58,184 nt of DNA from Chloroflexota bacterium. GTDB taxonomy: Bacteria > Chloroflexota > Anaerolineae > Anaerolineales > UBA4823. The notes beneath the pieces were generated by a model, which searched no databases, was not told where the DNA came from, and saw only the letters and a program-made list of their open reading frames with translations. The stretch is taken from assembly GCA_029557965.1 (NCBI GenBank), contig JAKQIM010000061.1, forward strand, positions 1 through 58,184. The letters run 5' to 3'. A program made the position numbers and the translations under genes. Shown one piece after another: positions 1 to 9,184 of the stretch (positions are counted from its first letter, which is position 1; the number at the start of each line of letters is the position of its first letter).

Positions 1-3
1 AGA

Positions 4-3000
4 TCACGGCAGCACCTCGTAGATCACCGTATCCCGGTCGCGATAGATTTCTTGCCACAAGCGGCCATCGTAGCTCTCGAACTTATCGAGCCCAGGGCCG
101 TAATAGGTGGTGCGCTCAAGCTGGCCAAGAACAATGTAGCGTACATCGTAGCGCAGCAAGAACCGGCGCGCCGCTGCGGCATCCAGCGTATTGTAGAAGT
201 CATCGACTTCATAAACGCGCTGCGTGACCCAATCCCCCGGGTTGAGGGCGCGCTGCTGCTGTTGGTGCCATTCCCAACCCACCACGCCGGGCAGGCCGGT
301 GTAGATGGTGTAGCGCGAGTACCAGCGGTAGAGGTTGCGCGAATTGGCCTCAACGATCACCGGCGAGCCTTCTACGTGATCTTGCAGCCAACGGATGGCA
401 TTGTAATCCTGGCTCAGATCCATGCGGTCGTAATTATCAGTATAGGCATTGTGCTCCTCGTAACCGGCATATTGCATGTAAGCCATGCCGTCGAGGGTGT
501 GCGGCGCAGTAGAAACCATGCGGTCGCGGATCTTAGCCATCCCGCCCAAAAGCGTAAAGAGGGCGGCACAGGTTGCCAGGGTGACCAGGGCAGCCTGCCA
601 GGGAATGCGCCAACCGGGCTTCCAGGTGCGCAGGTAAGGCATCAGCCAGCCCAAAGCCGCCGCCGCACTGACGGCGAAGAGCGTCCAGACCTGCAGGTAG
701 AACTTAAAGACGGTGTTCATGCGCCCGATATCGCCGCGCAGCACGATCATCTCAACCATCAGGGTCAACACCAGGCCGGTGCCCACCAAGAAGAGCACCA
801 GGCGCTTGCCGTCCGGCTGGGCGGGCCTGAGCAAGAGGATCAGGGCCCAGGTTGCCAGCGGCAAGACCAGCCAGGCCACGCTGATCTTCAGGTACCAGGT
901 CAGCACTGCCACCCAGGTCACCAGCAAGATCAAAGCACCTTGCAAGAGGGGCAGGCGGGATTTCAACTTGCTCAAAGCCGAGATGGGGGTTTCGGCCATC
1001 CACTGCCGCGTTTCCCAGGCCATCCACGAGACGATCAAGAAGAGGAACAAGCCCCAATGGACCAGGTAAGAGGTGGAAGGGGTATGGGTACCCTTCCACA
1101 GCTCCACCTTGCTGTAGCCCAGGCCGTACCATTGGGCATAAGGTTGGTACAGCAAAAGGGATAAGCCAACGATCAGGCCCACGCCCGCCGCGGTCAGCGC
1201 CAGGCGCTTGAACCAGGCCGGCAGGCCCGCCAGGATTGTGCCGCCAAACGTGTTCTCGTCTACAGCCAGGTAGCGCCACCAGGTATAACCCACTGCCAGC
1301 GCCGCCAGGACAATGTAAACGAAGATATCCCAGGTATTGGTGGGGCGCAGGGCCCCAATGGCCACCCCGCCCAACACAAAGCCCAATCCGCCCGCTAACC
1401 AGCCCGGCCACTTGCCGCGTCCCAGCACCACTGAGAAGACCCAGGCCAGCGCCAGCAGGGCAATCGGCAGGGCCATCATGTGGGCGTGCAGGTCTGCGTA
1501 AATGAAGGTAAAGAAGGGGAACTCGGTGATCGGCTCGACTTCGTTGGGCGCGGGGATGGCCCGGCTGGGGATCCAGTACCAATCGCCCAGGCCGTAAGGC
1601 AGAGAGGCCTGGCCCGAGGCAACTTTGGCCAGCCCCTGGAAGGTGCCGATGATGCGGGTGAAGAGGCCAGTATCGGCGGTCAGTCCGCCGGGGATGGCAA
1701 GTTGTTGGTAACCGCGCAAGATCATGCGCACGGTACCCAGGTTGCCCAGCACAGCCATGCCCAGGGCTGCCGCCATGCCAACCATGACTGCGGCGCGCAG
1801 GGAGGGCGTTTTCAGCGGCGGGCGGTGAGAGGGCACAGGGGACGCAGCTTGCTCGCCTTCAGCCAACTCCACAGGGGGTTCTGGCTCCACCGGCTCGCGC
1901 TGCGGCACAGCCATCTTCACATTGAACGCAATAGAGAAAGCGCCCAGGGCCGTCAGGCTGAAGAGGGTGGGCAAGATGAGGTTATATGCAAAGGCCGGCA
2001 CCAGGCCCAACCACTTGACCAGCACCCCCACAAAGACATAGCCGTAGTAGTAATAGTTCAGGTAGCCGCCGGCATACCAGGGATCGTAGGGCGGGAAGCT
2101 GGTGCTCTTCAACACGGCGTTGAAGTAGGCAAAGTCCATCGGCTTCTCGCCGCCCTTCCACTGGTGCCACAGATCGGGGTTGCCCCAACGGATGGCCAGG
2201 AAGAACAGGAAGAAAGCCAGCGTTAATAACTCGACCACCAGGAAGTACTTCCAGCGTTTGCGCCACTCCTGGCGCAGCTCACTGCGCTGGCGATAGGCCA
2301 GGAAGACGGCAGTGAGGGCCAGCAAAGCAATCACCACGCTGATCGTCAACCGCTCGAAGGGGATGCGCAAAGATCCTGCCAGCCAGGTGAAGTAAGCCAA
2401 CAGCAGCATCCCAGCGGTGCGTGCCAGGGGGTAGCCGTGATCGGGCAGGCCGGGCAAGGCCAGGCGCAGCAGGGGGTAAGCCAGCAAGCCCAGCACGCTC
2501 ACGCTCAGGTACCAGGCGATGACGCCCACTACCTGCACCCGGTTTTGCAGCGCCTGGGTGTCAAAATAATCTGACCAGGTGCCGCCGGCCTGCTGTTCGC
2601 CCAGCCTTTCGGCGGGCAGGGTCAGCGTGGCAGGGTAAGACTTGGCCTTCTTGGGTGTGACGCGGATGATGTGGTCAATATCGGCCGCCCCCAAGATGTC
2701 GCTGGCGCGCTGAGCGCTGTAATCGGCAGTTTTGCGGAAGATCAGCACCTTGGGATGGTCATAGACGGTAAAGGCTTCTTCAGCGAATTGGGTGTTGATG
2801 TGCAGGGGGCCAATCTGCGGATCAGATTGGAAGACCTTGACCAGTTCAAACCCCAGGTCGCCCTGGAACATGCCCGGCTGGGCCACCCGGTAGCACCATT
2901 CGACCGTCTGATCATCGGGGCAGCCGAGCAGGTGGCGGTAATGCACCTCGGTCATGGGGTGGCGCTCAGGCAGGCGTGTGAGGGTGCCCCACTGGCGGTT

Positions 3001-5538
3001 GGAGCTAATAATAATGTAATCGGCCTCGTCGTAGATATTCAAGAAGCGCTCACGCTTCTCGAGGTTATCGTCTGTGTACATGTTGAAATTCAGGCCGTTG
3101 GGATAGATGCCGCCATAGGCATCGTACCCGTTCACGCGCACCGGCAGGCCGTCATCCCAATCCCCTTCATTGGCCACACCCGAGCCATAGACCTGGATAG
3201 CGCCGCTGCCCTCTCGCAACACCAGCGAGAATTGGTAGTTCTGCCCGGCCACAATATCCACCGGGCGGTCGAGGGCCAGCGTATATCCCTGGCCCTTGCC
3301 ATCTGCATCCGGCGAGAAATCCTCGCGTAAGGTGGCGGTGGCAAACAAGCCGTCGTCGCTGGTAGGGCTGACAACGAGATCCAGGGTCTGCAAGCCAGCC
3401 TCTGTGCTCAAGTCGGCCACATTGGCCAGGTAGATTTCGGTCAGCAGGCCGCTCTGCAAAGCAACGAAAGACATGCTGTAGGGCATACCAGAGCGGATGA
3501 GGCACTGCTGCGGCTGGGGAAGCTGCTGGGGGTAGATCTCGCTGCCGTTCTGGATGGTCACCACCAGCGGCCCACAGACATCGACGGTGCTGCCCGTATC
3601 GGGCACCGAGAAGTACAGGTAATAAACCTGGTCTTTGACCACTTCGACGGCTGGGCTGAGCAGGAGGCTGTATTCTTGCCCCACCGGCTCGTCCTCTTCT
3701 TTGGGCTTGGACGGTTCAATGACCAGGGTGCTTAACGGTTTTTCGCCATCCGGCTGCTGGCTGACAACCAGGTTTAAGACAGCAGATTGGCCCGTTTGCA
3801 GGTCAACCACGCCACCCAGGTAGATTTCGTTCAACGTGCCGCTCTCTTTGGCGGAGAAGGTCGCCACATACGGTTGACCAGGGCCAACAAAGGAACCGCT
3901 GGGGAAGGAGATAATCTGGTTGTAAGGGCCGGCCTCTGTTTGCAGGTGCAGGTTGATCGGGCCGGGGATATTCTGGTAGATCCAATAAGAGGCCTCAACG
4001 CGCGTGATCGGCCGGGTATAGATGCCGCTGAAGGCAAAGGCGTAGGCCGCGGTTGCCACGAGCACCAACGCACCCAGGATCACGGCAGCTGGGCGGAAGA
4101 AACGCTCCCCGCGCCCAGGCTGCGAGACGCTGACCAGGCCTTCCGCGGGGGCCTCGTTTTCAAGGGCGGCGGCATCTTTGACCCGCGCCTGGCCCAGGTC
4201 GTACAGGGCCACCAGGGCCCAGGCAGCAAAGATCGCCAGCATGGGGTAAATGGGAAGCTGGTAGCGCATGGTGGGGTTGAATTGGAAAGACTGCCAGAGG
4301 AAGTAGGCCGCCGTCCAAGACCACAGCAGCAGATGCTTGTGCCAATCGCCCCTTAAAATACGCCACCCAACCCATAAGAAGCCCGCCCATGCCAGGATGC
4401 CGAGCGGCAGGCCCAGACCCCAGACGGTGATGTTCTGGAAAGAAAAAGCCAGGGAGCGGCGCGCCCACTGCATGGCAGGGGGATAATCCAGGTCGCCGGC
4501 GGCCTGGTTGCGCTGCTCGAGGATATCGGCCAACCAGGGCTGGTAGATTTTTACGTTAAAGAAGCTGGGGCCGGTGAAGGCGTAAGGCTGGAAAATGCGA
4601 AAGGCCAGCAAGCTGACCAGCGCGCCCGCCGCCAGGAAGACCAGGATCTGCGCCATCCAGCGCGTCCGCTCTGCCACGGGCAGCTTGAAATAACGCAGGC
4701 CAAAAGCCAGCGGCAGCATCATCGCCACCGGGGCAGCATTGAGCTTAGAGGCCACGGCGCAGCCCAGGGCAAAACCGAAGGCAATGCTCAGCCACAGGTC
4801 AGGCGAACGCCAGAAATTGGGCCTGGCAGGCGGCTCGGCAGGCGGCGTATCAGCCAGCAAGGGCGCATCGCCAGATTCAAGCGCCTCGCCCGCCGGTTCA
4901 GGGTCAGTGGCGCCGGGCAAAGCCGGCTCCTCTGCCAGCGGCAGGTCAATGGGTTCGGGGGCGGGCGCTTTACGGGAGACAATCTTAACGGCATAGTAGA
5001 TCGCCAACAAGGTAAACAGGTTGACGAAAGTATCCATGGTAAAGAAGTGCGACTGCTGGATCTGCAAGACGGCAAAGGCCGAGAAGGCCGCCGCCAGGAT
5101 CGCCACGCGCTGATCGTAGGCGCGCCGAGCCACCGCGTAGACCAGGAGGATCACCAGCCAGTCGACCAGGGCCGAAAGGGTTCGCCCCATATCCGTCATC
5201 TCGTTGAAGCCCACCCGCTCGTAAGCCCACTCTGCCAGGTAACGGGTGATGAACATGGGCAAGGTGCCGTAAACGTAGAAGGGGTGGCCGCGGTTCTCGG
5301 GGTTCAGGCTAGAATTGGCGGCATCAAAATACTGCGCCAGGTTCTCCACCGGCTGGATATCGGCCCCCACCCAGATCAAAAAGCGTTCGTCGGGATGCAG
5401 GTACTGATATTCGCCCCAGTCAATCCCCACAAACCGCACATAGGCCCCGGCAATCAAGATCAAGAGCAGCAAGAGGGCATAGGTCAGGCGACTCACAGCC
5501 GAGGGTTTCTTTTGGGTTTCAGGTTGCAGATTGGTCAT
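4..5538 (-). CDS. Giant DUF2298 (YYY-domain) membrane protein with N-terminal GT-C glycosyltransferase-like half
   Basis: 1844 aa, complete, ATG start at 5538. Residues 1 to about 460 look like a GT-C (PMT/ArnT-like) glycosyltransferase: a first membrane helix, then an HPDE stretch (D50, E51) in the first outer loop, then many hydrophobic segments. Residues about 550-800 are an extracytoplasmic part containing two copies of a beta-rich unit; each starts with a G-x-PY segment followed by a SG-L-EIYL motif. From about 1060 to the end is the DUF2298 part, with the tyrosine cluster NYYYYGY near residues 1160-1167 that gives the family its YYY name, and again many helices. DUF2298 proteins are known mainly from Chloroflexi and Archaea; the substrate is not established. 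Probably transfers sugars from a lipid-linked donor on the outer face of the membrane. Lies 31 bases downstream of another GT-C gene and is likely co-transcribed with it. Confidence 0.85.
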   Translation of the reverse strand: MTNLQPETQKKPSAVSRLTYALLLLLILIAGAYVRFVGIDWGEYQYLHPDERFLIWVGADIQPVENLAQYFDAANSSLNPENRGHPFYVYGTLPMFITRYLAEWAYERVGFNEMTDMGRTLSALVDWLVILLVYAVARRAYDQRVAILAAAFSAFAVLQIQQSHFFTMDTFVNLFTLLAIYYAVKIVSRKAPAPEPIDLPLAEEPALPGATDPEPAGEALESGDAPLLADTPPAEPPARPNFWRSPDLWLSIAFGFALGCAVASKLNAAPVAMMLPLAFGLRYFKLPVAERTRWMAQILVFLAAGALVSLLAFRIFQPYAFTGPSFFNVKIYQPWLADILEQRNQAAGDLDYPPAMQWARRSLAFSFQNITVWGLGLPLGILAWAGFLWVGWRILRGDWHKHLLLWSWTAAYFLWQSFQFNPTMRYQLPIYPMLAIFAAWALVALYDLGQARVKDAAALENEAPAEGLVSVSQPGRGERFFRPAAVILGALVLVATAAYAFAFSGIYTRPITRVEASYWIYQNIPGPINLHLQTEAGPYNQIISFPSGSFVGPGQPYVATFSAKESGTLNEIYLGGVVDLQTGQSAVLNLVVSQQPDGEKPLSTLVIEPSKPKEEDEPVGQEYSLLLSPAVEVVKDQVYYLYFSVPDTGSTVDVCGPLVVTIQNGSEIYPQQLPQPQQCLIRSGMPYSMSFVALQSGLLTEIYLANVADLSTEAGLQTLDLVVSPTSDDGLFATATLREDFSPDADGKGQGYTLALDRPVDIVAGQNYQFSLVLREGSGAIQVYGSGVANEGDWDDGLPVRVNGYDAYGGIYPNGLNFNMYTDDNLEKRERFLNIYDEADYIIISSNRQWGTLTRLPERHPMTEVHYRHLLGCPDDQTVEWCYRVAQPGMFQGDLGFELVKVFQSDPQIGPLHINTQFAEEAFTVYDHPKVLIFRKTADYSAQRASDILGAADIDHIIRVTPKKAKSYPATLTLPAERLGEQQAGGTWSDYFDTQALQNRVQVVGVIAWYLSVSVLGLLAYPLLRLALPGLPDHGYPLARTAGMLLLAYFTWLAGSLRIPFERLTISVVIALLALTAVFLAYRQRSELRQEWRKRWKYFLVVELLTLAFFLFFLAIRWGNPDLWHQWKGGEKPMDFAYFNAVLKSTSFPPYDPWYAGGYLNYYYYGYVFVGVLVKWLGLVPAFAYNLILPTLFSLTALGAFSIAFNVKMAVPQREPVEPEPPVELAEGEQAASPVPSHRPPLKTPSLRAAVMVGMAAALGMAVLGNLGTVRMILRGYQQLAIPGGLTADTGLFTRIIGTFQGLAKVASGQASLPYGLGDWYWIPSRAIPAPNEVEPITEFPFFTFIYADLHAHMMALPIALLALAWVFSVVLGRGKWPGWLAGGLGFVLGGVAIGALRPTNTWDIFVYIVLAALAVGYTWWRYLAVDENTFGGTILAGLPAWFKRLALTAAGVGLIVGLSLLLYQPYAQWYGLGYSKVELWKGTHTPSTSYLVHWGLFLFLIVSWMAWETRQWMAETPISALSKLKSRLPLLQGALILLVTWVAVLTWYLKISVAWLVLPLATWALILLLRPAQPDGKRLVLFLVGTGLVLTLMVEMIVLRGDIGRMNTVFKFYLQVWTLFAVSAAAALGWLMPYLRTWKPGWRIPWQAALVTLATCAALFTLLGGMAKIRDRMVSTAPHTLDGMAYMQYAGYEEHNAYTDNYDRMDLSQDYNAIRWLQDHVEGSPVIVEANSRNLYRWYSRYTIYTGLPGVVGWEWHQQQQRALNPGDWVTQRVYEVDDFYNTLDAAAARRFLLRYDVRYIVLGQLERTTYYGPGLDKFESYDGRLWQEIYRDRDTVIYEVLP

Positions 5539-5569
5539 AAGCTTGCAAACATTCTATATCAAGTTGAGA

Positions 5570-7819
5570 TTAGGGCAGCGCGTTCACCGGAATTGCAGAC
5601 GCCGGCGGCACAAAAAAGATAAAGAAATCTTTATCCACCCGTGAATCAAAGAGCGTCCACGAGCCCTGCGGGTATAGCTCTTGCAAGAGGCTCAGCGAGT
5701 TGACATCGTCATTTTTGACCAGGAAGAGCTTGGGACGCGGGTCTGCCAGCGTGTCGACGAAGTGCTCAGGCCAGATCGCCATATCGCGCGTCGTCAGGCC
5801 CGCGCTCATGCCCACCAGGCGCGTATCCACCCAGTAGGGATAAGCCACCACCCAGGCCGTATCAGTACTGCCGGTCATGGCACCAAAATCGCGCACCACC
5901 TCGCCCATCTCGCTGGTATTCCACGAAGAAAGCTCGTAGGCGCGCTGGTACTGGTTAAAAACCAGGTCATAATTGTTCAGCGATGACCAGCCGATCAGCA
6001 AGACCGCCAGGCCCCAGCCAAGCCGGCTGCCCCAGGCGGGCAGGGCCTTCTGCAGGCCGTTAAGCAGGCCATCCAATGCCAGGCCCACGATGACAAAGAC
6101 CGGCACCAACGCACCAGAGGTGCGGTTGAGGATGGGATTCTCGGCAGGGAAAGCCAGCGCCATGATAGAAGGCAAGAGCAGCATGGGGATCGAAAGCAGG
6201 ATGAAGAGATCGCGCCAATCGCGGCGGCGCAGGTAGCGCAAGAGCACCAACAACAGGCCCAGGTGGAAGAGCACCGCTGAAACCAGCTCAAGGGCGGGGC
6301 GGTGTGTCACCGAGACCACCCACACCTCGCCGTTATCCCAGGCAAACATCACCAGGGCATTCCACAGGTTCTTCAAAAAGATCAGCCAGGCCGGCCCCGG
6401 CAGGGGCTGTTCGAGCGAACCCAGGCGCGTCAGGGCGCGGTACGAGAACATCTCGGGGTTTTCTAAGGCATAGCGCAAGAGCGGCAAGAAAACAAGCAGC
6501 GAAACCAGGGCCAGCATCGCCAGCCACCAGGCGGCCTGCTGGCGGTCGTTTTTCGAGCGGCAGTGCAGCAGGTAAATCACAAAGGCCGCCACAACCACAA
6601 ACGGCACGATGCGGAAGGGGCTGTAACCGTGCAGGCCCAACCCCAGCCAGATGCCTGCCAGGATCAGATCGTTGCGGCTGCGAGCGCGCAGGCCGCGCAG
6701 CAGGTAGTACAGCACCGGTGCGGTGAAGAATGCATACAGGGTAAAACGCAGGCCGACGCGCGAGATGACGTTGGGCCAATAAGCCACCCCGGCCAATGCC
6801 AGGGCAAACAGGCCCGCCCGCCGCCCGCCTAATTCTTTGCCCAGACCGTAAATGAAGGGCAGGGTCAACAGGCCGCAGAGCACGGTGCCAATCTTCAGGC
6901 TGAGGAAAGAGAAGCCGGTGCCAAAGAGCTTGATTACCGCCGCGGTCAGGTACATCTGGAAGGCCTCGCGCCCGGTATTGCGCGGGAAGAAGATGCTGGT
7001 CTGCCCGTGGAGCACATCCCACACATCCAACAGCTTCTCAGCCTGGTCGCTGACCATCTCGGGCGGGGTTTGCACCAATTGGTAAGTGCGGAAGAAGACC
7101 ACCAGGGCCAGCACCAATACCACCGCCAGGCTCCAGCCGGTGAAGGAGAACTTCCAGGGCAGGCGCAGGGCCGCGCGCACGCCAGCGCCCCAATCTCGCA
7201 CGGGTGTCCCGCCCAGCCAAAAGGCCCACACCACGCTGGCAACCGCCAGCAGCCACAGGATCAAATTCAAGCTGGTGAAGCGGTTACCGCCCAACATGAC
7301 GAAGGCCAGGGGGATGAGCACCAGCGCGGCAAAGACCGCCTCGGTGCGCACCTTGTACCAGGGCTGGGATTGCTCTGGCTGGGCGCTTTCTTCTGTGGGC
7401 AAAGCCGCCTCAGGCGTGGCTGCGGCACCCAGGGCCCATTCTCCGCGGTGACCGGCCCACAGCACCCAGGCCCCCGCAATGAAGTACAAGAAAGCCCCCA
7501 AGATCCAGGTGCGGTTGGGGCGCGGCTCAAGAGAGAGTTGGGCCACCAACGCCAGGGCCAGGGCCACCAGGGCATGCCAGGGGAACGCCTGGGGAGCAAC
7601 AGGCTGGCCGGTGGAGCGAGGCTGGCTGGGTTCAGGCGAAGAGGCAGCCGCATCAAGCAGCGGCTCACCCGGCGCGGGGGCAGGCTCTTCAGAGCGCACC
7701 TCGCCGGCAGGTTGCACAGGTTCCGGGAGGAATTCTGGTGTGGGTTCTTCAGGGATGGGCAGCGGTTTACCGCTCAGCAGCGATTTTACGTAGTCGAGGA
7801 CAGTTGGTTCTTCATTCAT
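5570..7819 (-). CDS. GT39-family-like membrane glycosyltransferase
   Basis: 749 aa from the ATG at 7819. An in-frame ATG lies at 7828, and a longer reading reaches 7936. I chose 7819 because an extended -10 box (TGC plus TATAAT, 7838-7830) ends 10 bases before it, so the longer versions would start at or upstream of the promoter. The first ~90 residues are cytoplasmic and rich in Pro, Glu and Ala; the rest has about 12 hydrophobic segments with one soluble C-terminal segment. An acidic loop (residues near PPEMVSDQAEK) followed by the RNTGREAFQMYL region resembles the first outer loop of PMT/ArnT-type enzymes. Such enzymes move a sugar from a polyprenyl-phosphate donor to a protein or lipid outside the cell. 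Substrate unknown. Pairs with the downstream DUF2298 gene. Confidence 0.8.
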   Translation of the reverse strand: MNEEPTVLDYVKSLLSGKPLPIPEEPTPEFLPEPVQPAGEVRSEEPAPAPGEPLLDAAASSPEPSQPRSTGQPVAPQAFPWHALVALALALVAQLSLEPRPNRTWILGAFLYFIAGAWVLWAGHRGEWALGAAATPEAALPTEESAQPEQSQPWYKVRTEAVFAALVLIPLAFVMLGGNRFTSLNLILWLLAVASVVWAFWLGGTPVRDWGAGVRAALRLPWKFSFTGWSLAVVLVLALVVFFRTYQLVQTPPEMVSDQAEKLLDVWDVLHGQTSIFFPRNTGREAFQMYLTAAVIKLFGTGFSFLSLKIGTVLCGLLTLPFIYGLGKELGGRRAGLFALALAGVAYWPNVISRVGLRFTLYAFFTAPVLYYLLRGLRARSRNDLILAGIWLGLGLHGYSPFRIVPFVVVAAFVIYLLHCRSKNDRQQAAWWLAMLALVSLLVFLPLLRYALENPEMFSYRALTRLGSLEQPLPGPAWLIFLKNLWNALVMFAWDNGEVWVVSVTHRPALELVSAVLFHLGLLLVLLRYLRRRDWRDLFILLSIPMLLLPSIMALAFPAENPILNRTSGALVPVFVIVGLALDGLLNGLQKALPAWGSRLGWGLAVLLIGWSSLNNYDLVFNQYQRAYELSSWNTSEMGEVVRDFGAMTGSTDTAWVVAYPYWVDTRLVGMSAGLTTRDMAIWPEHFVDTLADPRPKLFLVKNDDVNSLSLLQELYPQGSWTLFDSRVDKDFFIFFVPPASAIPVNALP

Positions 7820-7829
7820 AGCGCACATG

Positions 7830-7838
7830 ATTATAGCA
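7830..7838 (-). promoter_or_regulatory. Extended -10 promoter for the GT39-like gene
   Basis: On the minus strand TGC directly precedes TATAAT (TATAAT at 7835-7830). The ATG at 7819 follows 10 bases later, so the mRNA would have almost no leader. No good -35 is visible, which is common with extended -10 promoters. Confidence 0.5.
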
Positions 7839-7846
7839 TGAGGCTG

Positions 7847-7855
7847 TGCTATACT
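7847..7855 (+). promoter_or_regulatory. Extended -10 promoter for the PPOX-fold gene
   Basis: TGC followed by TATACT on the plus strand, back to back with the minus-strand promoter at 7830-7838. It would give a leader of about 100 bases before the ATG at 7960. Confidence 0.4.
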
Positions 7856-7959
7856 GTAGAAAAATGTGCTGGCGCGCGCAGGATGAATTGGGGTTTGGCC
7901 CGCTTTATCCTGCCGAGCTTCTTCATTTACACTCAATAACCATCCTTAAGGAGGATTTT

Positions 7960-8400
7960 ATGCCCCCAAAAACTACCGACCCTGCCCTGATCCATGCCCT
8001 GCTTGGCGAGGCAGTGCTGGCAAGGTTGGCTACCGCCGACCCGCGCACTCTCCAGCCGCACGTGGTGCCGGTGTGGTTCTTGTGGGATGGCACCAGCATC
8101 TGGATCAGCGCATTTGAGAGCACCCGCAAGCTGAAAGAGCTGCTGCGCAACCCCCGCTGCGCCGTACTGATCGAGGCCAAAGAGCCGGGCAAAGAACCGG
8201 GCAAGCTGGAAGCCGTGTTGATGGAAGGCAGCGCCGAAGTGATTGAAACGCCGCGCGAGCTGGTGCGAGAGAAATCGATTGAAATCTACACCCGCTACAT
8301 GGGCCCACAGGGCGTGCTCGGCCAAGAGCCGCAGTCCTGGTCGCGCGACCCTGAGAACCGCCTGGTGAAGCTCACGCCGGAGATGACCCGGGCCTGGTAA
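7960..8400 (+). CDS. Pyridoxamine 5'-phosphate oxidase-fold (PPOX/F420-type) protein
   Basis: 146 aa. Start ATG at 7960 preceded by a strong ribosome site (AAGGAGGA, 7948-7955). The sequence has the split beta-barrel pattern of PPOX-class flavin or deazaflavin binding proteins: an N-terminal helix, then LARLATADPRTLQPHVVPVWF, then the strand with DGTSIWISAFESTRKLKEL and a following LLRNPRCAVLIE segment. Family members bind FMN, F420 or heme and act as small oxidoreductases; the exact cofactor cannot be told from sequence alone. The next gene begins 8 bases downstream with GTG, so the two are probably co-transcribed. Confidence 0.75.
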   Translation: MPPKTTDPALIHALLGEAVLARLATADPRTLQPHVVPVWFLWDGTSIWISAFESTRKLKELLRNPRCAVLIEAKEPGKEPGKLEAVLMEGSAEVIETPRELVREKSIEIYTRYMGPQGVLGQEPQSWSRDPENRLVKLTPEMTRAW

Positions 8401-8407
8401 CCCTCCC

Positions 8408-9178
8408 GTGAACCAGCCTGCCGCGCAGATCAACTTGCGCTTCCATTTCCACAATGGATTGGAAGATCTGCTGCCCGCCGCGCAGCGCAGTGGGCAGGTG
8501 CAGATGGTTTGCGCCCCACACCAGTCGATCAAACACCTGGTAGAAGCCCTGGGCATTCCTCATACCGAAGTCGGTCAGATGTGCCTCAACGGGCAGCCGG
8601 CGGCAGATCTGTTCCTGGCGGCAGCGGGGTTGGCGCTGAAGGACGGCGACAGGCTGGACGTGTACCCTTACGGGCGGGCGCCTTTGCCGGCAGGCGGGGC
8701 GCGTTTTGTGCTCGACAACCACCTGGGACGGCTGGCAATTTACCTGCGCATGCTGGGCTGCGACAGCCTGTACCGCAACGATTACCAGGATGAAGAACTG
8801 GCGCAGGTTGCCAGCAGTGAGGGGCGCATTTTGCTGACGCGTGACCGCCGCCTGCTGATGCGCAAAAGTGTGCTGTATGGGTACTGCGTGCGCCACAAAG
8901 ACCCGCCGCGCCAGTTGGCAGAGGTGGTGCTGCGCTACGACCTGCCCTGCCAGGCCAGCCCCTTTCAGCGCTGCCTGCGCTGTAACCATCCCCTGCGGCC
9001 CGTGCCCAAGGCCGAGGTATTAGAACGCCTGGAACCGCTGACCAGGCAATATTTTGATGAATTTCACTTGTGCCCGGCCTGTAATCAGGTATACTGGAAG
9101 GGTTCACACTATGAGCATATGTTGGGGATGATCCAAGAACTGATCAAAAAAGGCAAGCCCGAGCAAGACGAAAGGTAA
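8408..9178 (+). CDS. Mut7-C RNase-domain protein with N-terminal ubiquitin-like domain
   Basis: 256 aa, GTG start 8 bases after the preceding stop. Residues 1 to about 95 look like the beta-grasp 'Mut7-C ubiquitin' domain (ThiS/MoaD-like), with a segment for ligand hydrophobicity and the LKDGDRLDVYPYG ending; it lacks a C-terminal Gly-Gly tail because it runs into the next domain. Residues about 97-185 are a PIN-like Mut7-C domain: the RFVLDNHLGRLAIYLRMLG signature with acidic D, then DEELAQVA and ILLTRDRRLL. The C-terminus carries a zinc ribbon with CLRC and CPAC pairs. Related domains are found in the exonuclease mut-7 of animals and in stand-alone bacterial proteins; a role in RNA cleavage is inferred, not shown. 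Confidence 0.8.
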   Translation: MNQPAAQINLRFHFHNGLEDLLPAAQRSGQVQMVCAPHQSIKHLVEALGIPHTEVGQMCLNGQPAADLFLAAAGLALKDGDRLDVYPYGRAPLPAGGARFVLDNHLGRLAIYLRMLGCDSLYRNDYQDEELAQVASSEGRILLTRDRRLLMRKSVLYGYCVRHKDPPRQLAEVVLRYDLPCQASPFQRCLRCNHPLRPVPKAEVLERLEPLTRQYFDEFHLCPACNQVYWKGSHYEHMLGMIQELIKKGKPEQDER

Positions 9179-9184
9179 AATATT

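Noticed and set aside
52-1164. Long plus-strand open frame opposite the DUF2298 gene
   Set aside because: Gln- and His-rich translation without family motifs; a shadow of the high-GC gene on the other strand.
7007-7939. 310-codon plus-strand frame opposite the GT39-like gene
   Set aside because: No motifs, composition typical of an antisense frame, and it lies opposite a clear membrane protein.
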